In this document: positions 1-8,288 of the stretch, piece by piece | Position numbering within the stretch: the first letter of the stretch is position 1 | How the letters are laid out: each line of letters starts with the position of its first letter | Source of the DNA: RYN-230 sp963841695 | Lineage (GTDB): Bacteria; Actinomycetota; Actinomycetes; Streptosporangiales; Streptosporangiaceae | Assembly: GCA_963841695.1 (NCBI GenBank) | Contig: CAWJDQ010000002.1 | Span: 744,001 to 808,000, forward strand | Direction: 5' to 3' | Length of the DNA stretch: 64,000 nucleotides | The notes under the pieces: model-generated | What the model was told of the DNA's origin: nothing | The model's input: only the letters and a program-made list of their open reading frames with translations | Databases searched by the model: none | Position numbers and translations under genes: made by a program

Positions 1-2
1 CC

Positions 3-98
3 CACTTTGGCGTCATCTTCGGCGAACTTGACCAGGGCGAGACCGAAGGGGTACAGCGGTTCCTGGTTTCCGCCGGCCGCAGACAGGTCTCACGATGA
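3..98 (+). CDS. C-terminus of a PilZ-domain protein (5' end outside window)
   Basis: The frame is open from the window edge and ends in TGA at 96-98, giving 31 residues (HFGVIFGELD...GRRQVSR). The pattern of a short GVxF strand, an acidic turn, then an amphipathic helix ending in basic residues matches the end of PilZ domains, which bind cyclic di-GMP. The stop overlaps the next start as ATGA, so the two are translationally coupled. The diagnostic RxxxR and (D/N)xSxxG motifs would lie upstream and cannot be seen. The glycosyltransferase downstream fits a PilZ-controlled polysaccharide synthase. The family call is an inference from a short tail. Confidence 0.5.
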   Translation, partial: HFGVIFGELDQGETEGVQRFLVSAGRRQVSR

Positions 99-883
99 GC
101 CCGTCCCCCTTCGACGATCTCCCGGCCGTCATGACCGACGGACATCCGGACGGCTCGGCCTTCAGCCCCGCCGCCGGCCCCGGCCGGCACACCCGGGGCG
201 ATGCCGCCCCGCGGGCGACCGCCGTCCGGTCACCGCAAGAACTCGACTACCGCTTGCGTGGCCTGAGCCTCGATCCGACCGGCTACGTTCCCACGGCGCC
301 AACACGACCGGAGCGCCAGCGCCGGCGTCCTCGCCGCCGCGGCCCGCTCCTGGTCAAGGCGGCGGTCCTCGTTACCGTGGTGGCGCTCACCGCCTGGCTG
401 CTCCAGGCTGTCGTCGTCCAGCCCTTCTCGGTGCCCGGGGCGGCGATGTCGCCCACCCTGCAACCGGGCGACCGGATCCTCGTCGTGAAATCCGGTCTCC
501 TCGCGGGCCCCGTCCACCGCGGCCAGATCGTCGTCCTGCGGCCCCCGCGGTTCCTGCCCTGCACCGTCGGGGGCGGCAGTGCAGACCTCGTGCTCCGGGT
601 CATCGCGCTGCCCGGCCAGACAATCTGGTCCATCGACGACACGGTCTTCGTCGATGGGCGGCCGCTTCGCGAACGGGGCTGGTATGACCGCCGCTCCGGC
701 CAGGTCGGCTCGAGGCCGATCCCCAGTACCACGCTCGCCCGGGACCAGTACTACGTGCTGGGCGACCAACGGTCAGGCGCCTGTGACTCGCGGGTCTTCG
801 GGCCCATCCCCAAGTCGTCCATCGTCGGCGCCGCGATCGCCATCGTGGCGCGCCAAGGCCATGTGTTCTTGCGCAAGCTGTGA
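95..883 (+). CDS. Signal peptidase I-like membrane protein lacking the catalytic Ser and Lys (S26 pseudoenzyme)
   Basis: This 262-residue protein has a disordered, basic N-terminus, one membrane segment at about 84-106, and an extracytoplasmic S26 domain. Family boxes are recognisable: FSVPGAAMSPTL (box B), GDRILVVK (box C), RVIALPGQ (box D) and LGDQRSGACDSR (box E). In active type I signal peptidases Ser sits directly before the box B Met and Lys directly before the box D Arg. Here these are Ala117 (GCG at 443-445) and Leu167 (CTC at 593-595). The fold is probably kept but the Ser/Lys dyad is gone, so ordinary signal-peptide cleavage is not expected. The start is coupled by ATGA to the PilZ protein and the glycosyltransferase follows, which suggests a scaffold or accessory role in polysaccharide export (inference). 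Confidence 0.85.
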   Translation: MSPSPFDDLPAVMTDGHPDGSAFSPAAGPGRHTRGDAAPRATAVRSPQELDYRLRGLSLDPTGYVPTAPTRPERQRRRPRRRGPLLVKAAVLVTVVALTAWLLQAVVVQPFSVPGAAMSPTLQPGDRILVVKSGLLAGPVHRGQIVVLRPPRFLPCTVGGGSADLVLRVIALPGQTIWSIDDTVFVDGRPLRERGWYDRRSGQVGSRPIPSTTLARDQYYVLGDQRSGACDSRVFGPIPKSSIVGAAIAIVARQGHVFLRKL

Positions 884-995
884 TCCCGCACGCCACCCGG
901 CACCGAGCCGGGCCTGGTTCGCACCGTGTGCCTGCACCCAGGTACCGGACGACCCGGGCCGGCCAGCGGCGTGAACGCGAGGGGGGCAACTTAGG

Positions 996-2969
996 ATGCT
1001 GCTCAAATTCAATCTCTACGATCTTTTCTATCTCTCCTTTGTCCAGCTGATCTTGTCCACCATGCTCGTGCTGAGCCCGGCGCGCGGGTTTGGCACCCGG
1101 TTTCGCTGGACGGGCTCGAGGATCACCGAGGTCTTCGTCGGCGGGGTAGGGGCGATAGCCATCTCGGCCGTCGCCTGCGTGGTCACCCACGAACTGTGGG
1201 GCGCTGCCGTTCGGCGGCCTCGAGACGGCCGCCTGCCTGCTCGTCGTCACCTCGGTCGTGGTCATGGCCCTCCAGCCGGACACCAACTTCGTTGGCCAGG
1301 TCTTCTACGCCTCGTACCTCGCGGCGTCCTTCGCCTTCATCGTCTACGCGGCCTTCATCGCGGTCGTCGCCACGCACTCGATCCTCGAGACGCTGACGGC
1401 TTCCCTGGTGATCCTGCTCGACGTGGCCGCGTTCGTCGTGTGGATCTCGAACATCAACTACGCGAGCGACGTGCTTGTGCCGCGCACGCCGGGCCCGGCC
1501 GCTGCCCAAGGCCGACCCCGGCTATCAGCCCTTCGTGTCGCTGCACATCCCGGCCTACAACGAGCCTCCCGAGCTGCTGATCGAGACGATCAAGGCGGTC
1601 GAGCGGATCGACTACCCGAACTTCGAGGTGGTCGTCATCGACAACAACACCTCGGATCCGGCCGTGTGGGAGCCGGTGGAGGAGTACTGCCGGGACCGGG
1701 AGCGGGTCCGGTTCGTCCACGTCGCCCCCTGGCCCGGCTACAAGGCGGGCGCCTGCAACCTCGCGCTGCGCCGCTACACCGACCCGCGCGCCGAGATCAT
1801 CGGCCTGGTCGACGCCGACGACATCGTCCAGCCGCACTACCTGCGCGAGACCGCCCCGTACTTCTCCGACCCGAACCTCGGCTTCGTGCAGACCTTCGAG
1901 GGCAACCGCGACTATCGAGGGCAGCGCCTACTACACCGCCTGCGTGGACTCCTTCCAGGCCTTCTACCTGTCGGTCATGTCCTCGCGCAACGAGCGTGAC
2001 ACGGTCCCGTTCGTGGGCACGATGGGGCTGTTCCGGCGCAGCGCGCTGACCGCCGTCGGCGGGTGGAACGAATGGTGCATCTGCGAGGACACCGAGGCCT
2101 CGCTCCGGGTGACTCAGGGACGGCTGGTCCGGGCTGTACATCCCGCGCTGCTTCGGCCGGGGCGTCGTGCCGCCCAGCTTCGCCGGGATGCTCACCCAGC
2201 GGCACCGCTGGTGCTTCGGCGCCATGCAGATCCTGCGGCTGCACTGGCGCAGCCTGATGCCGTGGGACCGCTCTCCCGACAACCACCTCACCAGCGCACA
2301 GCGCCGCGACTACCTGATGGCGTCGCTCGGGTGGTTCCGGGACCTGCTCATGCTGGCCTTCAGCCTGCTGCTGCTGGTGATCACCGGGTCTGCTGGTCAC
2401 GCATTCCGGCTTCGCCGTTTCCCCGATGGACGGCGCCCGGTCGCTCCTGCCGCTGTCGCTCATCATCATCGCCACTGTCTGCATGATGTGTACGCTGCGG
2501 CTCTGGACGACCATGTCGTATCGCCGGGCGCTGCTGTCGCTCGTCATCAGCCTCTCGGTCGCCTGGGTCATCGCCCTCGGCTGCATCGAAGGGCTGGCCC
2601 GGCGAGACGGGGTGTTCCTGCGGACCTCGAAGGCCGGCGGCCGCCGCACGCATCCGCACGGCGCTCCGGCTGAGCCCGGGTGGAGACGACCCTGGCCGTC
2701 GCCCTGTACGTCTCCGCCGGGCTCCTCGCCGCCTTGCGGCACGGGCCCTGGCTGCTCATCTTCATTATCTTCATCCAGGCTACGCGTGTACCTCTGCGGC
2801 CCCGATCGCGTCGGTATGGAATCTCTGGGCGCAGGGAAACCCGGGCTCCGAGTACCGGCGCCGCTTCGAGAAGCGGCGCCGGCGCGCGGATCGCCGCCGG
2901 GGACGCTGGGCTCAGGTCCCCCGGCCCGCCTCAGCGCCACCCTGGCCGCCCTCTGCGCCGGGGGAGTGA
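996..2969 (+). pseudogene. Processive family 2 glycosyltransferase, cellulose/hyaluronan synthase-like, frameshifted
   Basis: Joining seven consecutive frames reconstructs one GT2 protein of about 655 residues. It begins ATG at 996 after a purine-rich ribosome site, with two or three N-terminal membrane helices. The GT-A domain follows (SLHIPAYNEPPE, VVVIDNNTSD, GLVDADD, CICEDTE, then QRHRW, the QxxRW product-binding motif). Several C-terminal helices lead to a basic tail ending at TGA 2967-2969. This is the motif set of synthases that polymerise and extrude a beta-linked polysaccharide. Breaks lie near 1199, 1490, 1917, 2120, 2389, 2655, 2675 and 2780. All but the last are explained by one extra base each, and the residues between breaks are well conserved. 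That favours sequence error or very recent inactivation. The PilZ neighbour suggests cyclic di-GMP control. Confidence 0.8.
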
Positions 2970-3802
2970 CGAGCGCGTTCCTGGCCCCCGTGCCATTGCT
3001 GCAGACCACGACGGTGCATCGAGCCGTGTCCCCGCAGTCGCTGGCCGGCTCGGCGGGCACCCAGGTCTACCTGAAGTTGGGCTCGGCCACCTCCGGGGCC
3101 ACGCGCGCGTACTACTCCATCACTTCGGTGCACCTGTCGAACCGGTCGGCGCAGGCCGGGCTCAGGCTCAGCTTCGACACATCCTCGCTCGTGCTGCTCG
3201 GCGAGGTCCTGCGGGCGGCCGCGGACGGCGGGCGGATCTCGCACATCAGCCTCGCCTTCCGCGCGCCGGGCCTGGGCGGCCGGCCGACGACCGAGTCCGT
3301 GCAGACATTCGGCGCCGCCGCCGTCACGTCCTTCCGGGAGCATCCGTCCGGCACGCCCACGGGCACGGTCTCGCTGACGCTTCCCGCTGCGAGACACGTC
3401 ATCAGCACGCCGGGTGGGCTGCGGCGCATCGGCCCCTTCGCAGGCAGCTCCCCTGCGCAGGCCACGACGGTCTACGTCAATACGCCCGCAACGGGAATGA
3501 CGGCGGCCTCCTCGGCTGCCGTGACGGCCGTCCAGTTCTCCCGGGCGGCGCCGCGTGCCCCTCTGCACCTCGGCTTCACCACGTCCTCGCTGCCGCTGCT
3601 CGACGGGATATTCCGGGATCAAAGCGCGGCCGCCAGCGTGCCCGTGCTCAGGCTTTCCATCCGTGCCGGGAGGGACGAGCGTCGGTTCGGCACGGGGCTG
3701 ACGTATACCTTCTCGGCACTGAAGGTCGGCTCCTTCGCCGAAAATAGCCTTTCAGGAGTGCTTTCGGGCACCGCCACGCTTGTCATCCCCCCTCAGCGAT
3801 AG
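2816..3802 (+). CDS. Exported protein with two tandem Hcp-like beta domains
   Basis: The protein has up to 328 residues. A hydrophobic stretch at about 39-62 (LSATLAALCAGGVTSAFLAP) looks like a signal peptide or anchor. Two similar halves follow. Each opens with a Tx-VY-L/V strand, carries a conserved (D/T)TSSL-LL helix start (FDTSSLVLLGEVLRAAADGG; FTTSSLPLLDGIFRD), a strand of hydrophobic alternation, and a closing TGTVSLTLP/SGTATLVIP strand. The layout resembles the Hcp tube-protein fold (PF05638), which is also found in exported actinobacterial proteins; this is a judgement by eye. An alternative GTG start at 2966 overlaps the glycosyltransferase stop as GTGA but would remove the signal sequence. 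It is the last gene of the PilZ/S26/GT2 cluster, so an extracellular matrix role is plausible. Confidence 0.55.
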   Translation: MESLGAGKPGLRVPAPLREAAPARGSPPGTLGSGPPARLSATLAALCAGGVTSAFLAPVPLLQTTTVHRAVSPQSLAGSAGTQVYLKLGSATSGATRAYYSITSVHLSNRSAQAGLRLSFDTSSLVLLGEVLRAAADGGRISHISLAFRAPGLGGRPTTESVQTFGAAAVTSFREHPSGTPTGTVSLTLPAARHVISTPGGLRRIGPFAGSSPAQATTVYVNTPATGMTAASSAAVTAVQFSRAAPRAPLHLGFTTSSLPLLDGIFRDQSAAASVPVLRLSIRAGRDERRFGTGLTYTFSALKVGSFAENSLSGVLSGTATLVIPPQR

Positions 3803-3910
3803 GTCCAGCCGCCGCGGCCCGCAGGCCCGCCATCCGAGCCATCCTGCGGTGGCCGCGCTCCGGTCGGGACCGACACGCGGCAAGATCACGAAGTGTCGCT
3901 GCCGTACCAG

Positions 3911-4912
3911 CTAGGCGAAGGCGACCTGGACCTTGAGGCCTTGCCGACCCCGCATCGCCGCGAGCGCCGCGCCAAACTCCTCCAGCGGGAAGCTGTGAGT
4001 GATCATGCGGCCGGGATCAATGACGCCCGCGGTCAGCATGGCGAGCGCGGGGCCGAAGGAGTTGAGCACCGCCATGGAGCCGAGGATCGTGTGCTCGTGG
4101 TGGTACGTGGTGAATGGGGACACCGTGATCTGCCCTTCCTCGGGAGCAACGCCGAAGATCAGCAGCGTGCCTCCCCGGTCCAGGGCGGCCAGCGCCGACT
4201 GTGCTGCAGCCGGTACGCCAGTTGCGTCGATGGCGTAGTCATATCCGTGGCCGCGCTGAGCTACCAGATCGGGAACGACGGCTCCAACGTGGTCCGCACC
4301 AAAAGCGGTGGCTCGCTCAAGACGTGAGGGGTCGGTGTCCACCACGTCGACAACGGTGCCGCCGGACTGTTTCGCCGCCTGCAGCAGCGACAGGCCGATC
4401 GTTCCGCCCCCGACGATGAGCAGGTCCGAGCCCGGCCGCATGGCCAGTCGATGCAGCCCGTGAACTACACACGAGGTGGGTTCTACGAGCGCGCCTGCAG
4501 CAAAGCCGAGCCCGCCCGGCAACGGGTAAGCGTTTTGTTCGGGTACAACAACATACTCAGCAAAGGCGCCGTTCACGGTGTCCCCGATGGCTCCCCATCG
4601 GGTGCACAAGTTCCCACGGCCGGCGTGACAATAGCGGCATCGGCCGCAGAAAAGTGACGGATCAACCGCAACGCGGTCTGCGACAGCAATCCCTGCGACA
4701 CCGGGTCCCGTCTCGGCGACGACTCCTGCGAACTCGTGGCCGGGAGTGATGGGGTACGGGGCAGGCGGGAAGTGGCCGGCCAGGATGTGAAGGTCGGTGC
4801 CGCAGATCCCCGCCGCCTTGACCTGGATGAGCACCTCCCCGGGCCCCGGCTTAGGCACCGGTACCTCTTCCACTGACCATGTTCCGGGCGTGGGGACTAC
4901 TACGGCCTTCAT
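3911..4912 (-). CDS. Zinc-dependent alcohol/polyol dehydrogenase (MDR family)
   Basis: At 333 residues this is the usual length for zinc-dependent medium-chain dehydrogenases acting on polyols or sugars with NAD(P). The N-terminal GroES-like domain shows GICGTDLH (catalytic zinc Cys), GHEFAG (catalytic zinc His and Glu) and the structural-zinc set CGRCRYCHAGRGNLC with four Cys. The Rossmann motif is VGGGTIGL, followed by VVDTDPSRLERA. It lies 73 bp downstream of the DeoR regulator on the same strand and is probably co-transcribed with it, divergent from the sugar importer. It may oxidise the imported sugar or its alcohol, or act on an aldolase product such as lactaldehyde; the substrate cannot be read from sequence. 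Confidence 0.85.
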   Translation of the reverse strand: MKAVVVPTPGTWSVEEVPVPKPGPGEVLIQVKAAGICGTDLHILAGHFPPAPYPITPGHEFAGVVAETGPGVAGIAVADRVAVDPSLFCGRCRYCHAGRGNLCTRWGAIGDTVNGAFAEYVVVPEQNAYPLPGGLGFAAGALVEPTSCVVHGLHRLAMRPGSDLLIVGGGTIGLSLLQAAKQSGGTVVDVVDTDPSRLERATAFGADHVGAVVPDLVAQRGHGYDYAIDATGVPAAAQSALAALDRGGTLLIFGVAPEEGQITVSPFTTYHHEHTILGSMAVLNSFGPALAMLTAGVIDPGRMITHSFPLEEFGAALAAMRGRQGLKVQVAFA

Positions 4913-4985
4913 GCATGCTCCTGTCCGTAAGCAGCCTTGCCTGACGGCACCCGCGCCTCACACGGGCCGACGCCGGCACCCTCGC

Positions 4986-5780
4986 TCACGGGATGCTGGC
5001 CCTATCCGGGTCCACGACGATGATCTCCTGGCCGGCCGTTTTCATGGCGTCTGCGAGGGACGCGGGGAGGCCGGAGTCGGTGATGCTCATATGGACCTGC
5101 TCCAGCGGCGCGAACGGGATGAAAGCAAAGTGGCTTGCCCTGGTCGAGTCGAAGAGCGCCACTGCTTGATCGCAGCTTTCGATCATCTTTCGTTTCATGT
5201 CAGCCTCGCCGGCGTTGATGTCCAGGTATCCCTGCTCTGCGCTCACCGCCCACGGGCCGAAGAAGACCCGCTGCATCCGGCCTAGCCCGTTCAGTGTCTC
5301 CGGGAAGCTTCCGACCAGGGACTGTGCGGTCGCATGGACCGTGCCGCCCGGCATGATCACCGTGGTGCTGGGGTTCTCCGACAGGGCCTGGGCGATGCGC
5401 AGCCCGTTGGTGAAGACGATAAGGTTCTGCCTGCCGCGCAGTCGCCGGGCGAGGTAGTAGGTGGTCGTGCCGCAGTCCAGCATGAGCGCGTCGCCGTCCT
5501 GGACCAGCGCTGCGGCACGGTCGGCGATCGCCTCTTTTTCTTTCTGCTGTTGCCGGGCCCGGAAGTCGAAGGCGCGCCAATCGGCGCTGTCGGGCCTGAC
5601 CGCGCCTCCGCGTACCCGCTTGACCCGGCCCGCCCCCTCGAGGGCGCTGAGGTCCTGGCGTATGGTCACCGCCGAGGTTCCGAACAGCAGTGCGAGTTCC
5701 TCCACGGAGACCCGGTCCTTCTCCCAGATCAGGCGCTCGATGGTGCGGGCGCGTTCCTCGATGGAGAGAGTCGTCGTCAT
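4986..5780 (-). CDS. DeoR/GlpR-family transcriptional regulator of the sugar locus
   Basis: A protein of 264 residues. The N-terminal winged helix begins SIEERARTIERLIWEKDRVSVEELALLFG and continues with VTIRQDLSALEGAGRVKRVRGGA, the DeoR signature. The C-terminal sugar-phosphate-sensing domain has DCGTTTYYLARRL and VFTNGLRIA, and retains the LDCGTT effector loop. The ATG at 5778-5780 is chosen because family members start just before the helix-turn-helix; in-frame ATGs at 5822 and 5861 are possible but lack homologous sequence. Such proteins usually repress sugar operons and are released by a phosphorylated intermediate. It is divergent from the importer/catabolic operon, with candidate operators between. 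Confidence 0.88.
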   Translation of the reverse strand: MTTTLSIEERARTIERLIWEKDRVSVEELALLFGTSAVTIRQDLSALEGAGRVKRVRGGAVRPDSADWRAFDFRARQQQKEKEAIADRAAALVQDGDALMLDCGTTTYYLARRLRGRQNLIVFTNGLRIAQALSENPSTTVIMPGGTVHATAQSLVGSFPETLNGLGRMQRVFFGPWAVSAEQGYLDINAGEADMKRKMIESCDQAVALFDSTRASHFAFIPFAPLEQVHMSITDSGLPASLADAMKTAGQEIIVVDPDRASIP

Positions 5781-5852
5781 CACACCGTCCTGGTCAGCAC
5801 TCAAGGTCTTGCGCTGGCTCATAATCCCATGACAAGCTATCCGACACCAACA

Positions 5853-5893
5853 CGAAAGCAAAACGTAAGGTAGCGAAAGCTTAAGTGTAAGGT
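5853..5893. promoter_or_regulatory. Two direct repeats, candidate DeoR operator
   Basis: The pair CGAAAGC (N5-6) GTAAGGT occurs twice, at 5853-5871 and 5874-5893, offset by 21-22 bp (about two helical turns). CGAAA/TTTCG-type direct repeats are usual operators for DeoR/GlpR proteins. The repeats lie between the divergent regulator and the sugar-binding-protein gene, close to the expected promoter of the latter. The repeat is directly visible; assigning it to this regulator is an inference. Confidence 0.6.
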
Positions 5894-5936
5894 GCCGAAC
5901 ATCGAGTTCGGGGATGGGGTACTTACAGGAGGTTCG

Positions 5937-7244
5937 ATGAGGCTTCGTTGGGCGTTGGCAGCGTCGGCGCTGTCCTGCGCCATGCTGGTGGCCGGCTGCG
6001 TCAGCAGCGGAGGCAGTACCGCGAGCAGTTCCAGCGGCGGCAAGACGGTGACCGTGTGGTCATGGTTCGTCGAGTCAACCATGCAGAAGGCAATCAAGGC
6101 CTACGAGAAGGCGCACCCTGGCGTCACCGTCAACTACACGTATTACAACTACGACCCGCAGTTCATCACCGCGCTGAAGGCGGCAGCGAAAAGCGGCACT
6201 CTGCCTGACATCATCGGCCTGCAGCCGGGTTCCCTGACCCAGCAGTACCGGGCGGACCTCACGCCCGTGAACACGCTGGCCGCCAAGACCTGGGGCAGTT
6301 CCTGGGAGCAGAAGATCTACCCGGTGGACCTTGAGCAGATGCGGATGGGCAACCCCGCCGGGAACAACAACGCCTACATCATCCCGGACGAGTCGCAGGT
6401 CCTGGCCATCTGGTACAACAAGCAAATTTTCGCCAAGCTGCACATCTCGGTGCCGACCACGATGGCCGAGCTCATCGCGGACGCGAAGAAGATCAAGGCA
6501 GCCGGCTACATCCCGATGTACCAGGGCGCGGCCGGCGCGTGGCAGAACGAGAACGTCTTCCTGATGCTCGCCAACCAGCTCAGCAAGGGCATCACCGATC
6601 AGGCCCAGGCCGGCAAAGTGCCGTGGACGGCGCCTGACCTCGTGACGGCGATGAACACCTGGCACACCCTGTTCACCTCGGGCGTGTTCCAGCCTGGCGC
6701 GCTGGGCGCGCAGGCCTACCCAACCGGTGCGCAGCTCTTCGCGGCAGGTCGCGTCGGCATGATGGCCCTCGGCTCATGGTGGCTGCAGGAGTCCGAACTG
6801 ACCCCGCATCCGCCGCTGGTGGATGACCTGAAGGCGTTCGGCTTCTTCCAGTTCCCGGCGATCAACTCCAGCAGCAAGCCAGGCGCCGTGGTGGGTGGCG
6901 TCAACGTGGGTTACGGGCTGACCAAGACCGGCGCCAAGAACCCGGAGGCGTGGAAGTTCCTGGCCAGCCTCATCGATGGCCAGGCCGGCCAGGCCGCTCT
7001 CACTGACATCAACGACCTGCCCGCGTTCAAGGGGATCTCGCTGCCCAGCAACATCGGGCCGAACGTCAGGACGATGTACGGCCAGTTCAACACCCTCCTG
7101 CCGACCGCAGTCAACCAGCGCTTCACCTCCCCCGTGGTCGAGAATGCCCTCGACAACGCGCTCGCCGGGGTGGCCTCCGGCAAGCAATCCGCGGCCCAGG
7201 CCCTGGCCTCGGTCGAAAGCGCACAGCGCAGCAGCGGCGGCTGA
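5937..7244 (+). CDS. Sugar ABC transporter substrate-binding lipoprotein
   Basis: At 435 residues this is typical of the family 1 extracellular solute-binding fold. ATG at 5937 follows GGAGG with good spacing. The signal peptide MRLRWALAASALSCAMLVAGC ends in the lipobox LVAGC, so Cys21 would be lipidated and anchored outside the membrane. The mature part starts with a Ser/Gly-rich linker, then VTVWSWFVESTMQKAIKAYE and YKKxxP-like elements usual for carbohydrate binders, and late motifs such as GGVNVGYGLTKTGAKNPEA. It is the first gene of the importer/catabolic operon, 105 bp before the first permease. The gene order suggests the ligand is an L-fucose-like sugar or a glycoside of it; this is not shown by the protein itself. 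Confidence 0.9.
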   Translation: MRLRWALAASALSCAMLVAGCVSSGGSTASSSSGGKTVTVWSWFVESTMQKAIKAYEKAHPGVTVNYTYYNYDPQFITALKAAAKSGTLPDIIGLQPGSLTQQYRADLTPVNTLAAKTWGSSWEQKIYPVDLEQMRMGNPAGNNNAYIIPDESQVLAIWYNKQIFAKLHISVPTTMAELIADAKKIKAAGYIPMYQGAAGAWQNENVFLMLANQLSKGITDQAQAGKVPWTAPDLVTAMNTWHTLFTSGVFQPGALGAQAYPTGAQLFAAGRVGMMALGSWWLQESELTPHPPLVDDLKAFGFFQFPAINSSSKPGAVVGGVNVGYGLTKTGAKNPEAWKFLASLIDGQAGQAALTDINDLPAFKGISLPSNIGPNVRTMYGQFNTLLPTAVNQRFTSPVVENALDNALAGVASGKQSAAQALASVESAQRSSGG

Positions 7245-7349
7245 GCCGGGCGCCCTGCCGGGCGGCACCCCGAGGCCCCCGGCAGGGCGTCATCCAGCCC
7301 TGGCCAACGTCAGTGCGCTGCAGGTTCGCGTGCAGAAAGGTCGTGCACA

Positions 7350-8288
7350 GTGAGCACAGTTGGGGTTGTGCGCCGCCAGGCGGCGCCCGCCCGCCCGCAG
7401 GGCGTCGCGTGGCTGCTTGGCAGCAAACGCCGGGCCTATCTCTTCCTCGTCCCGGCGCTGTTGTTCTTCGCCGTGTTCATCGGCTTTCCGATCTTCTCGG
7501 TGCTGCAGGCCTCGATTACCGTGCACGACACCGCGAGCCGGGGCACCGGCCCCCTGGCGAACTTCTCCGCTGTGCTGCACGACCCGGTGTTCTGGACCGC
7601 GGCCAAGAACATGCTGCTGTGGGGTGTGCTCACGATCACTGTCCAGATGGTAGTAGGCGGCACGCTGGCCTACTTCATCGAGACGTACGCCGGGCGGTCA
7701 AAGGCGGTGCTGCGCACCGCGTTCCTGGTGCCGCTGGTCACCAGCGCATCCGTCATCGCGATCGTCTGGGAGCAGATTTACGCTCCGGAGTACGGGCCGC
7801 TGCAGGACGTCCTCGGCCACCTTGGCATCACGATGTCGAGCAGCCTGCTCGGCGGGGCATCCACCGCCATCTACGCGGTCATCATCATCAACATCTGGGA
7901 GTTCACCGGGTTCTCGATGCTGCTTTACATCGTCGGCCTGCACCGGGTGCCGGGCGAGATCAAGGACGCAGCCATGGTGGACGGGGTAACTGGCCGCAGG
8001 TACGTCACCCGGATCCTGGTTCCCCTGCTTTCGCCGGTGACCAAGAGCCTGATCTTGCTGGGCATCATCGGCACGCTGCAGACCTTCCCGCTCGTCTACC
8101 TGACGACCGAGGGCGGCCCGGATCACGCCAGCGAGATATTCGGTACCCAGATCTTCCGGACCGGCTTCATCCTCGACCAGACCGGCTACGCTTCAGCGCT
8201 GTCCGTCATCACCCTGCTCATCGCCTTCGGTGCGACGGTCATGCAGATCGGCGTGTTCGGCACCCGGCTGACGGTTACCGGCCGATGA
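7350..8288 (+). CDS. Sugar ABC transporter permease (MalF/UgpA type)
   Basis: A 312-residue integral membrane protein with about six helices, beginning near RRAYLFLVPALLFFAVFIGF. The cytoplasmic EAA loop reads DAAMVDGVTGRRYVTRILVP, the site that contacts the ATPase. The start is GTG at 7350, with AGAAAGG about 9 bp upstream. Its stop overlaps the second permease start as ATGA. No transporter ATPase gene occurs in the operon. In actinobacteria such importers often share one MsiK-type ATPase encoded elsewhere (established knowledge; use here is inferred). Confidence 0.92.
   Translation: MSTVGVVRRQAAPARPQGVAWLLGSKRRAYLFLVPALLFFAVFIGFPIFSVLQASITVHDTASRGTGPLANFSAVLHDPVFWTAAKNMLLWGVLTITVQMVVGGTLAYFIETYAGRSKAVLRTAFLVPLVTSASVIAIVWEQIYAPEYGPLQDVLGHLGITMSSSLLGGASTAIYAVIIINIWEFTGFSMLLYIVGLHRVPGEIKDAAMVDGVTGRRYVTRILVPLLSPVTKSLILLGIIGTLQTFPLVYLTTEGGPDHASEIFGTQIFRTGFILDQTGYASALSVITLLIAFGATVMQIGVFGTRLTVTGR

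Noticed and set aside
996..2969. Programmed +1 frameshifting to explain the synthase
   Set aside because: Seven or more independent sites, each with different sequence and no common slippery motif or stop context, make recoding implausible.
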